A stretch of 32,255 nucleotides of DNA from positions 1 to 32,255 of the forward strand of contig NGBS01000058.1 of the NCBI GenBank assembly GCA_002245135.1, written 5' to 3'. This DNA comes from Proteromonas lacertae (Eukaryota > Sar > Bigyra > Opalinata > Proteromonadidae). The notes under the pieces are model-generated. The model was not told where the DNA came from. It did not search any database and saw only the letters and a program-made list of their open reading frames with translations. The translations under genes were made by a program, and so were the position numbers. Below, piece by piece: positions 1 to 10,618 of the stretch. Within the stretch, counting starts at the first letter, position 1; every line of letters starts with the position of its first letter.

Positions 1-145
1 AAAACAGCACTTTATTTGTCTTCATCAATCGAAATATCAAAAATTCAATTCAAACTGAAATGAATTATTTTCATAACCCACGATCTTTTTTGTTAAACCC
101 ATTTTGAAAAATATCAAAAATAAGGATTTTACATTTATTTATTGT

Positions 146-2464
146 TTATAATTCAATTATAGATACTCTTCCTATACTACTTCCTATATATAAATATAAC
201 CATCATCACTTAAACAAACACTCTCACAACTATGACAATGAACGCTTTTCAGCTTCAATAAACTATAGTCACTCAATGAATAGATCAAAATATGACCATC
301 AAAACTACTACAGATTATATTGCTTTGTTTCTCATTTATCAAGATTTTAGTTATAAAAGAATGAAGTGAAGATAATGAAAATGTAAGAGGAGTTATTAAT
401 TTCTTGTTTTTTATATATATAACTTCAAATATCCATCATTTGAACTGCATAAGATATTATCTTCATTTAATACACATATTGACATTATTATTACATTCTC
501 ATTTACTTCTATTATTCCAATCGATTTATATTATCATTTATTGACCAAATTATTATTTTGCCATTACTTTCTCCACTCACAAATTTTTCTTCATTCCTCA
601 AATATCGAATTGTTTTAATAAATCCATTTTTGTTATTTCCTTCATAACTTTTCAAGATTTCTTTATTTTCTAAATCAATCAGTTTTATCTCATTATCTAA
701 TCCACAACTTAATAAACAAATTGTTTTTTCTGTTTATATCACAGTCTAATATATTGTTTTTATGAGCTTTAAATGTATGTAAACAATCACATGTACTACT
801 TTCAAATATCTTGATTTTACCATCACTACTTCCTGTGATTATTTTAAAATCATCTTCTATAAACTTACACCAAACTATACAGGAATTATGACCAACATAT
901 TCACCTACTATCTTATTATATGTCATATTGTATATTTTGGTACTTGTATCATCACAACCTATTAATAAACAGTCTCTATTCTCTTTTCCAATTGATATAT
1001 ACTATTCAATACATAAATAAATAAAAATATTTAAAATACTCTTATTCCCTTTTCACTTATTTCAAATGAATAATTGAATAAGATTATCTCATTAGATAAT
1101 AATATCTCATATAAGATTCTAATCTTTAATATTATTAGTTTATAATTTTATCACTATATTCATGTTTTTATCACTATTCAATCCATTTAAACTCATATTC
1201 ATTATATTGTAACTTAAGAACTCTTTTTCATTATTATTCTCTAATAAGGTGTTGATTAAAGGTAATATTTTACTTATAAATATTGAACTAAATTCATGAA
1301 ATTTTATATTATGTAAATTATATTCATTTATATTATCAATATAATCACAGATTCCACATATCACACTATTACATATCAAATAATCAATTGAGATTTCAAT
1401 CAAATTATCGATTATTATTCCAATAAATTCTCTTCTCAAACATTTGTAATTATACTCTTTTATTCTTTTCTCTTTATTTCTTTTCACATTTTCGATATAA
1501 TCATTTATATTTTCAGGCTTTTCATTATTTGTACTGTATTTTTTACTCTTTATAAATAATCCAACATCTTCTTTATATATCCCAATTCTTCACATTCTCT
1601 TAACCAATTACATTTTATATATTTTCATCCAAATTCAATTCTATCTCTTTATTATCTTCTTCCTCCTCTTTTTCTTTTTCTTTTTCTTTATTTGGTATAT
1701 TATTAATAATTCTTTTTCTGGGATTGGAACTTAATGGAGTTGTAGATGGAGGAATTGGTTTTATATTGGTTGGAACTAAAATCTTTCAGAATTCCTATTA
1801 CTTTCTTATCATTTTATCTACTAATATTTCTTTATAATTATCATTTAATATCTTCAATAAATCTGTATATTTGGAATTTTGTTTAAATAATTGCTTGATC
1901 TATTAATATTATTAATTTACTAATCTTATACATTCTCATATTCAGTTTGATTTAACAAATAATAAATCACTAAATCATCAAATTCTAAATCGATTGAATT
2001 TGGATATAAACTCATTGAATTGTTGTATTCTTCTATTATTTTATCAATACTATCTCTGTATCTCTTCATTATATTGTCTGTATTTCTTAAGAATGTTGAT
2101 GTATCTCGAATTATTGTGGGATGAACAACACTACCTATTGGAATAGATTCTTCACTTTCTTTGGAATTCATAAACTTATTCATTCCTTCTATCCATCCTT
2201 TAAACTCTTCATAGAACTCTTTAGAACACACTTTACAATCATCATGAATTATCTAAAGTGCAAAATAAAATATGTAAATAACTATATATACTCCACTATT
2301 ACTTATTTCTTTCTCTATTTCATTGTTTAGAACATTTGATTTTGAATTGAATAAACTAAATTGATATATGATGGTTTAAATACTATTTCAAATATGTCAT
2401 TTAAATAAACCAGACTAATCTTATTGTCTAACTCCTTCAGACTGTGAAGCAGTTTCAAATACAT
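146..2464 (-). CDS. WD40-repeat protein with unrecognised N-terminal half (multiple frame breaks)
   Basis: The C-terminal part, below about 1000, encodes several WD40-like blades: Gly-His/Ser-Asp-Gly-Lys-Ile turns near 780-900, then further blades near 690-660, 560, 440 and 290. It ends at a TAA at 146. Upstream, conserved-looking segments run back to an ATG at 2464. They include a Cys-x-x-Cys pair near 2235 and an acidic Glu/Lys tract near 1650. Short introns fit at 2291-2253, 1931-1900 and 1039-1002, each GT...AG and each restoring the protein. About eight further changes of frame are needed, near 2345, 1795, 1785, 1616, 1575, 720, 518, 415 and 190, several of them in TA or homopolymer runs. 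The gene is therefore either decayed or badly assembled. WD40 proteins are usually interaction scaffolds. I do not recognise the family, and the start is the first ATG of the open segment. Confidence 0.5.
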
Positions 2465-2574
2465 TTTTAATACAACTAAATACAAAAATAATACATTCTC
2501 AAATTGTATTTATCAAAATCACAATAAATAAAAATAAAACAACAAAAATTACAAATCATTTATTAAAATTCAAT

Positions 2575-4079
2575 CTAATTATTTCTCAAATCACTTCTTG
2601 TACATCTTATATCAAACACATATTCCTTATATTCCATTTCTTTAAACACAGGAACACCATGATTATCAATTTCAACACAGCATGGCTTATATTTATTCTT
2701 TATAAAACTTAAAACTTCATATCCTCTTTCGTTCATTATATCTCGAATCATATCCAGCACTAAAGGAGTTGACAGTAAAATATTTTCACTTCTAATCAGT
2801 ATTCTTCCATTCTCAGAATGTTTTATTAATTCATTTTCAAATTCTTTCTTCATAAAATCAATTACTTTCAAAAACAGATTCAAATGATTTGCGTTATACC
2901 ATTCCAATCTTTTAATCATTTTCTTCCTTGCATTGATAATAATATTCGAAGCTACTGGAAAATCATTAATTATACTCAAACATTCACTATTCAATTCCAA
3001 TGATGATTGATATTGCAATTCTTTGTGTATTTTTTCAATTAATATATCACTTGAATCTACACTTCCATCAACTATATGAAATTCAAAATCTTTCTTCACC
3101 GTTTTTACACCTTCTAATACTTCGTTTTTATAAATGTAATATCTCCCTTTCGCTAATTCTGCATCATAATCAGATTTTAATTCACCAACTATTATTCCAC
3201 TTCCTGTATCTTTAACAATTTTATTGTGATTTTTTATTCTTTTTCCTCTTTCTAATTGTTTTCGAATTGATGTTTCTTCATCACAATGTATTATTATATA
3301 CTTCCATTTTGGTAATTGATAGATCTTACCATTTTTATTACTGCTATATTTTTGATTCATTTCAATCATTTTGTCATGTAATAGTTTCATAAATTTGGCT
3401 TGAATCTTATTACGTGGAATACCAAATACTAAACATCCTTTATTGAATTTTATCAATGTGTTGAATAAAGCGTATAATAAATCAGAATTTTGAAATAATT
3501 TACCTGATGATGTTATATCTTTTATCTATAATTATTATGTTTCTATAATATTATACATTTTTATCATAAGTTATAAGTGATCTTAATGATATGGGATATA
3601 ATCCACGTTCCATAGCTAATTGTTTGATTGTTCTACCTGTTACTGTACCTGGAGCATGTAATATCCATAATACTTCAGATGGGAATATTAATTTATCCTC
3701 TGAATGAGTTTTCAGTAATTTATTAAATGTTTGTTCAAAAATAAACTTATAATCAGGTATTTCGTTCAGATCTTTTTTCTTTTCTTCATAGGTTTTAATT
3801 CTACATAGATGAGTTTAGAATCATTATTACCCGTTTCTTAAATGCTGACAATCTATTTCTGCCGTTGTTAAATCAAAATAACTAACGCAATATAAAACTG
3901 TAATAATACTAAGTATAATCATCATCTTTAGAAAGATCAGCATAACATCTTTTTTGTTGATTTAACGAATTAAAGCATTTAGATGGAATATATGGATTGA
4001 AAGAAACTATTCTTTTGATAATATTTATATTGAATGGTTTTATATGCTGAAATTTCAGTGATTTCAAACGAATAAACAT
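2575..4079 (-). CDS. Adenylate-kinase-like P-loop protein, probably mitochondrial
   Basis: There are four exons (4079-3910, 3881-3831, 3800-3557, 3525-2575). The introns are 28, 30 and 31 nt, and splicing gives an unbroken 471-residue frame. The first 45 or so residues are Lys/Arg/Ile/Phe-rich with no acidic residue, as expected of a mitochondrial presequence. A degenerate nucleotide-binding loop (Ala-Pro-Gly-Thr-Val-Thr-Gly-Arg-Thr) sits near residues 120-130. It is followed by an NMP-kinase-like core with a Glu-Thr-Ser-Ile-Arg-Lys-Gln-Leu-Glu-Arg-Gly-Lys segment near residue 240, resembling the LID entrance, and a C-terminal extension of about 150 residues ending in TAG. The usual Gly-Lys-Gly-Thr of adenylate kinases is not evident, so catalysis is doubtful. 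The start is the first ATG of the open frame. The match to the kinase fold is an inference from motif spacing; the exon structure is seen directly. Confidence 0.6.
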
Positions 4080-4170
4080 TTTTTCTTTCTTCTTCAATCA
4101 AGCTTTTTCAATCAAGCCACAATCATTTTAAAGCAATATATGAGTTAATAATGTATAATAATATAATGAA

Positions 4171-4172
4171 TT

Positions 4173-4207
<35 letters not shown>

Positions 4208-7200
4208 AGAGATATACCTCCATGTTCATTTCTCATATGTTCATACAACAAATCAGCAATTTCGTAATATTTACCACAATTCCAACACCAATGGATTGTA
4301 CACTTTGGACATCTAATATGATTACATCCTTTATCTTTTTCTGTTGCCACACCACATTTTGGACAGCATTTGACTTTATCGCAGTTTGGTAATACTTCAC
4401 CTTCACAACTTTTATTGAAATGAGATTTATTACCACAAATACAACATGAAATATTTCTACATGATTCACAAGTAATATAAATTCCATTCTTTCCATTGTT
4501 CTCCTCTTCTTTTTCTTCTTTTTCATCATCACTATCACTACCACTATCACTATCTTCTTCTTCAACTTCTTTTTTCTTTTTCATCAGAATTCTCTCACAA
4601 TCATCATATGGACAAACATAATATTTATCTTTATTACCACAGTAATATTGTTGAGAAAGTTTATGATATAATTTCCTTAAAAGATCTTCATTAACAACCA
4701 ATGCTATTTCATAAGTAGATAATCTTCTATTACATAATCTACACTCAATTTTCAAATCCCTTTCATCTTCATTGGAAGATATTATATTAATTATTTCATT
4801 CTTTAAACAATCAACACATATCTTATGGCCACATTTTCCTATTCTATAGTTTGTTTTATCACAGGCATTATAACATAATCCAATATCATTTTCATCATCA
4901 TTATCAACATCATTTCTACCTTCATCATTTCCATTATCATCTCTTTCACAAATACTCTTTATTTCATCATATACTGCTTCTGCATTTATATATTTCTCTT
5001 TATCAATACAACAAAGTGAATAGAACTGATTATCTTCAATATCTATTCTTTTTACTATTTCATTCTCTATCAATACATTACAATTGGATTTTGAACATAA
5101 TCCAAGTATTCTGTATATTGAACTAAATCTTTTACAATCATTTTTATTCTTGTTCTTCTTATTATCTTTATTATCTTTAATCTGAACTCTTTTACTTTCT
5201 TCATTATTTAATAAATGTATTGATTTTGATGGAACTAAGAAGAAGAAGAAATTGTTATCCATTGCTTTAATACTTATTATCTTTTCAGTGATGGCTTTTT
5301 CAACTTCACTCTTGAATATAGGAATAAACAAATTCTTGAAATGATTATCGCAGTAGAATGTCATTTTTCTTCCTTCTCTTTCAATATGAAACAATTTTCT
5401 AATATCTTCAACAACTACAATTCCTTTATCTTCTAATTCTATTGGATCAATATGTTGTTGTTCTTCAATTATTTCATTATATTTTTCTTCAATCTTTTTA
5501 GAAGCATTATCATTTAATACATCTATAAAATTGTTATCAATGATAGGTTTTTCAAAATATTATCAAATTGTAGTAAATACACTGGAATAAGATAATCTTC
5601 AGAGTTTAATATTGAATTTATATAACTGCATAATGAATAAGCCAAATCATGATTTTGACATATAATTGATAGTGAAGTATTATCTGATCGATAATTCACT
5701 TTAACAAAAGCTCCAAAGAAGAATATTACAATATCTTTAATCAACTTGCCAACTTTCATATTTTTAATAACAAATGTAATTGTATATTCTAAATATACAT
5801 CACTTTTCATATTCACAACATCTTTTATATTATTCTTCAAATCATTAAACACTTTCATTCTATCTTCTGCGTTTAAATTTGATCTATAGCTGATAAACAA
5901 TTCATTATTTCTTTCATAACATCTTAATTGTGGAGATGGATCTTTATCTTGTAAATGCGACAGTAAATTGTTGTATATTTCCTCTTTTCTCATTTTCATT
6001 TCATTGATTTGAACTTCATATTTGTTACTAATCATTATATTCAATCCATAGGGAGGTAAACACTTTCTTTTACTGTAATGAGTAAGAAATTTTTCTACAA
6101 TTGAATGTGAATAATCTGGTTGTGATAATGCTAATTGATAACAAGTAGTTACACCTTTAATATCTAATGGATTGTATTTAGAATCAACTGGTAATGGTGT
6201 TAATGACATATAAATCTCATTTAAAACAACTGCAGATTCATAACATTTTTCTGGATCTGATGCAAAACTTACATACATGATCTGACTATCTTTACCTATA
6301 GCGATATTTGGTAATATTTCAATACAAATTGATTCTTCTATTTGTGATATATTATTGTTGTTATTGTTATTGTTATTCATTATATTTGTATTTGTATCAT
6401 ATTTCTCTATTTGTTTTAATACTTTTTTTCCTTCTTTTCCTTCTCCTCCTTCACCTTCTTCTTCATCATCATCTTTATATTTTTGTCTTTCTTCAATACT
6501 TGGGAATACTAATTGAATTTGTGAAGTTTTAATCTGAGAAAAGTCTTGAACTTGCATGTTTATATTATTACACAAATAACCACATTCACATTCTGTATTT
6601 AACAATATATCTAATAATTGATCAACATCTGTGTCATATATCAATGGTAAATCAGTTTCTCCATCATTTTCACTTAATTGCATATGTAAAACTTCACAAT
6701 TCTCTTTTGATACAATATATTGATTCATTGAAGGACAATTATTCATAATAAAGTATTTATAATAATGATCCTTTAATATATTAAAATTATCTTTTATTCT
6801 CTCTAATAAATTGATAATTTTGTCTTTTTCATTATTCACTATTATAACAAAAATATCTGCTTTATCACCATCACCATTTTGTACTTTTACTGGTTTACAG
6901 AATGTAGATAATAAATTCATATATATCTCTTGATCTATCAAACACAATGGTTGATCATTTACTTTCCTTATAATTGGATCAGATTCTTCAGATTCAATTT
7001 TTGTACAAAGTCCTAAATATCCGTTAATATTATTGACATTTGATAGATCAGTAGTTTTTATTTTTGAAAAATATACTACTCTCAATGGTAATGTGTTATT
7101 AACTATCATCTCTTGGAATTGTTTTAATTTTGTTCCAATTGGGCTTGATCTATACAAGCCGTCATCTTTTTTATTCAATAATTCATAGTAAAAATGAACT

Positions 7201-9884
7201 TCTGCATCTGTTGTATTATTCTCTTGTATTGTAGTTTTAATATCCAAGTTATGAAATATAGCAATACACTCTTTATCTGCAGATCTTAGCTTATGTCTTC
7301 TAACGTACTGATTAGCTATTTCCAATGATTTTTTAGCAAATAAACTCTCGGGATCAGTAGAATAATCTCTGCAGCAAGCACATTTATGATTTCCTATTCT
7401 AATCAGTTGTCCAATTAAATCCTCTGCAGTATATGCAAATTTAATGTTTATATTACAATCATAAGCACATTGTTCTCTGTTTTCTTCTTTACTTCTTTCA
7501 AAGAAAACTAATGCATTCATCAAAGTAACAACTTGAGAATCTGGATTGTAGAATTGTGAATGTTTCATAACAGCTTCACTTAAACTATCACCACTACCAC
7601 TTCCCCAATAAAACAGGGATGTACCAACTGAAATAACAGCTGCACAAACTGCAGATAAGAAAATACATTTTGTTTGCTTGGATATATCTAAAAAATCGCA
7701 TGCCAATTCTGGTGATATTTGGAATAATGCATAATTTCTACCTCTTTCAGTTGGAAGATATGGTGGATCATACTCAACAGCATTAATTCTCCTTAAAGTC
7801 TTTAAAGCTGCTTTTATATAACCATCATCTGGTTTATCAGGCAAATCTAAATCTTCTAAATTCAAACCACTACATCTCAATAATAACAACAATAAAGATA
7901 AATCTCTTCTCTTTATTTCTGGTAAATCATTATCTTCTATTGAATAACCATTCTTATCATCTTCATGCCAGTTAAATTGATAATATTCTCCATTACAAGT
8001 CCTTCCAGCTCTTCCCATTCTTTGTTTTCTTGAAGATTCATTGATTTGTCGAGTTATTACTATCTCTGTTCTATTTTCAGGTATATATTTTGGTATTTTA
8101 AATAAACCACTGTCAAATACACGATCTACACCTGGAACTGTCACAGATGTTTCAGCTAAATTGGTTGTAAAAACAACTTTCTTCATCACATTATCACGAT
8201 CTTCATATAATATTCTATCTTGTAAATAGGGTGGAATTTGACCATGTAATATAAAGGGATATATAACAATATTGTTATCTTTTTTTATCTTATCTACTGA
8301 TATTTTTGTTCTTTCTGCCCATTGCTGAACTTTACGAATTGAATCATAATTCTCAGGTATTTTGAACAACTGTATACTATTCTCTTTTTCACACAATTGT
8401 TTGAATTTATCATAAGCATAAATAATTTCATTTTTTCCACATAAGAAGCAGAGAGCGTGGCCACATTCATTGCTTTTCTTATCTTTATAACTATTAATAA
8501 TTTCATTCACTATCATATCAATATAATCTCTATAGAACTTTGTTCTTCTTAACATTATATCCTTCTTTACTACATCAAAACATTGTCCTTTTATATTTAT
8601 CTCTTTAATATCAGGAATAAATGATTTAAAAGCATTTACACTTATTGTAGCTGATGCAATAATAGCATGAACTTTATCACTTTCATTTTCACATTTTTCA
8701 TTCTGTTTAATTAAGTTTGATTTTATCATTGCCAATAATGAATCAATGAAAACAGATCTTTCATGAGCTTCATCAATCATAACTATCTTAAACTCAGTGT
8801 TATATTTTGGTGTATCTATTATTCTAGTTAATAAACGATATTCTGTTGTTAAAACAATTCTTGGCAATACAGCTGTTTCATTTATTTCATCTATCATCTT
8901 CTTTGATGCAATAACTGTTCCTAAATCACCAATTAACTCATGAATCTGATTTTTGACGTTTCTAGCAGCAAATTTACGTGGTTGACTTACATAAATAGTA
9001 TCTGTTGGACATGGCTTGTTCCTAGTAAGTAGAATATGTACAGCACAAAAGATTGGAGTAAGAATTGATTTACCAGCACCAGTATCTGCTGTTAAGAGTG
9101 ATACATCGTTGTTAAAACATGAATCTATTAGTTCGTTTCTATAAGCATAGACTGGAAGTTGTTTTTCAGCCATTCTTGTTTCTAATTCGATTAATCTATC
9201 CTTTATATCATCTCTTAATCTACTTTTCGATATTTTTTCTTTCATTTCATCATATACAACTAAAGCCTTTGTTTCACGATATTCCAATTCATCCTCATAA
9301 TCTTTTTCTTCACGATGGAGTATCCACTTAGCTTTTGCCTTAGCTACATTTTCATCTAATTTTTCTCTAAAATCTTCTCTGATTTTGTACTTTCTTTGAC
9401 GATTATTACCCCGATTATCATAATTAATTGATCCTCTGTTATTATTACCTCCCCTACCTCTTCCACCTCCTCTATTACCACCTCTTCCTCTGTTGCTACC
9501 ACCTCTGCCACCTCTACCACCTCCATCACTTCTATTATCAAAATCCCCTCTGCCGCCTCTGCCACCTCTACCTCCACCTCTATTACCACCTCCACCACCA
9601 TTTTTACCACCATTACCTCCTCTACCACCTCTGCTTCCTCCATCACTTCTATTATCATTTTCATACCTACCACCTCCGCCGCCTCTACTCCCACCTCTTT
9701 GTCGTTGATTATTTCCACCTCTTCCTCTTGATGGACTGGAATTACTATCATTACGATTATTGCTATCCCTATCATTATTGCTGTTATTAAATAGGTTACG
9801 CCATCCACCTTCACGCCATTCATCACTGTTCTTATTATTATAACCTCCTCTTCCTCCTCCTTTTTTGTTATTAGAATTACTCAT
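4171..9884 (-). CDS. RGG-rich DEAH-box RNA helicase fused to an RBR E3 ubiquitin ligase (one frame break)
   Basis: An ATG at 9884 opens 1453 codons. Residues 1-165 are Arg/Gly/Asn-rich RGG sequence typical of RNA binding. A DEAH helicase core follows: Walker A Gly-Ala-Gly-Lys-Ser near 270, Asp-Glu-Ala-His near 372, Ser-Ala-Thr near 412, motif V Thr-Asn-Leu-Ala-Glu-Thr near 615 and motif VI Gln-Arg-Met-Gly-Arg-Ala-Gly-Arg near 655. The frame stops at 5523. The -1 frame continues from a five-A run (5548-5552) without interruption into RING1, IBR and RING2 and ends at TAA 4171. RING2 has Gly-Cys-Asn-His, holding the catalytic Cys of RBR ligases. The helicase-RBR order matches plant DEAH11/DEAH12, so this is one gene of about 1900 residues. 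It should remodel RNA or RNP and transfer ubiquitin through a Cys thioester. The break is probably a missing A, but a real frameshift cannot be excluded. The protein ends in a poly-Asp tail. Confidence 0.85.
4172..4206. repeat. TCA/ATC trinucleotide microsatellite encoding a C-terminal poly-Asp tail
   Basis: A near-perfect run of TCA triplets lies directly before the stop codon of the helicase-RBR gene. On the coding strand it reads GAT repeats, giving eleven consecutive Asp residues as the last residues of the protein. Confidence 0.85.
9430..9720 (-). repeat. Low-complexity RGG-coding tract of the DEAH-RBR helicase
   Basis: Imperfect GGT/AGA/GGA codon repeats encode Arg-Gly-Gly and Gly-rich stretches (roughly residues 55-150). 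The tract is less AT-rich than the rest of the window. It opens long antisense frames rich in Pro, Leu, Tyr and His, which are shadows and not genes. Confidence 0.7.
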
Positions 9885-10126
9885 TTTTGGATCTTTGTAC
9901 AGTGAATGTCAAAAGGTATAAGAGTATTTTCAGTTTATACAGTATAGTTACTATTATGCAGGTAAAGACTAATTCTATCTCATGAAATACACAAATATAA
10001 ATGAACTATACTTAATCTAACTCATTTTATATGATTTATACAATCATACATTTTTTACAACTATTAATTTATTTTGACAATAATTAAACTATATACAACA
10101 CTTTTAAATCCTAAATTTCACTACAT

Positions 10127-10465
10127 CTATGATTTTGGCTTTTTTTCATTTTTCTCTACTTGTTGCGGTAGAAATGTTCGATAATATGCGTAATGAAAAT
10201 TTATAAACAACATTTTAAAGAGATTTTGGATTTCTAAGGTTATATTTTCAAGATCAAAATACCTTCATCTTTTATTTCATCAATGTAAAATTTAATAGTA
10301 GGTGGAATAAATTCTGAATTTAGATCACTGTTTAGAACAGGTAGATTACTCTTTTCTATATGTTTTCTGACATTTATAATATGGTGCATCATCTATAGCT
10401 AAATAGTGTGATTTATATACCATTGTAATTTCTTTATCTTTAAATTCAAACCCTAAAACAGACAT
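10127..10465 (-). CDS. Small unrecognised protein (about 112 residues, two frame breaks)
   Basis: An ATG at 10465 starts an acidic/aromatic N-terminus (Met-Ser-Val-Leu-Gly-Phe-Glu-Phe). The sense continues through two single-base frame changes, one at a T-run (A-run on the coding strand) near 10363-10366 and one near 10246-10258. It ends at TAG 10127. The pieces share the codon use and composition of neighbouring genes. They include Pro-Pro-Thr-Ile-Lys-Phe-Tyr-Ile-Asp-Glu and a Tyr-Ala-Tyr-Tyr-Arg-Thr-Phe-Leu-Pro-Gln-Gln segment that look like conserved protein. It is head to head with the eIF2alpha-kinase gene, 153 bp away. I do not recognise the family. It could be a decayed gene, but the breaks match the homopolymer errors seen elsewhere. 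Confidence 0.45.
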
Positions 10466-10618
10466 TATTCAAAATCAATTTGAAATAGGTAATAAAAATT
10501 ACTGTAAATTACATGTAAATGTCATTATTCTATTTTTCGAAATAGAATACTTGTTAGTTTTGTAAAAAGGTAAATTTTCATATAAATACCAATTATTCTA
10601 ATATTTCAATCATTTTAA

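Noticed and set aside
510-560. A 37-nt GT...AG intron explaining the WD40 frame change near 518
   Set aside because: Splicing it leaves a stop at the junction, so it does not restore the frame.
9356-9826. Long antisense and shifted open frames rich in Pro, Leu, His or Val over the RGG tract
   Set aside because: They are by-products of the GGT/AGA repeat codons of the helicase N-terminus and have no domain or codon signal of their own.
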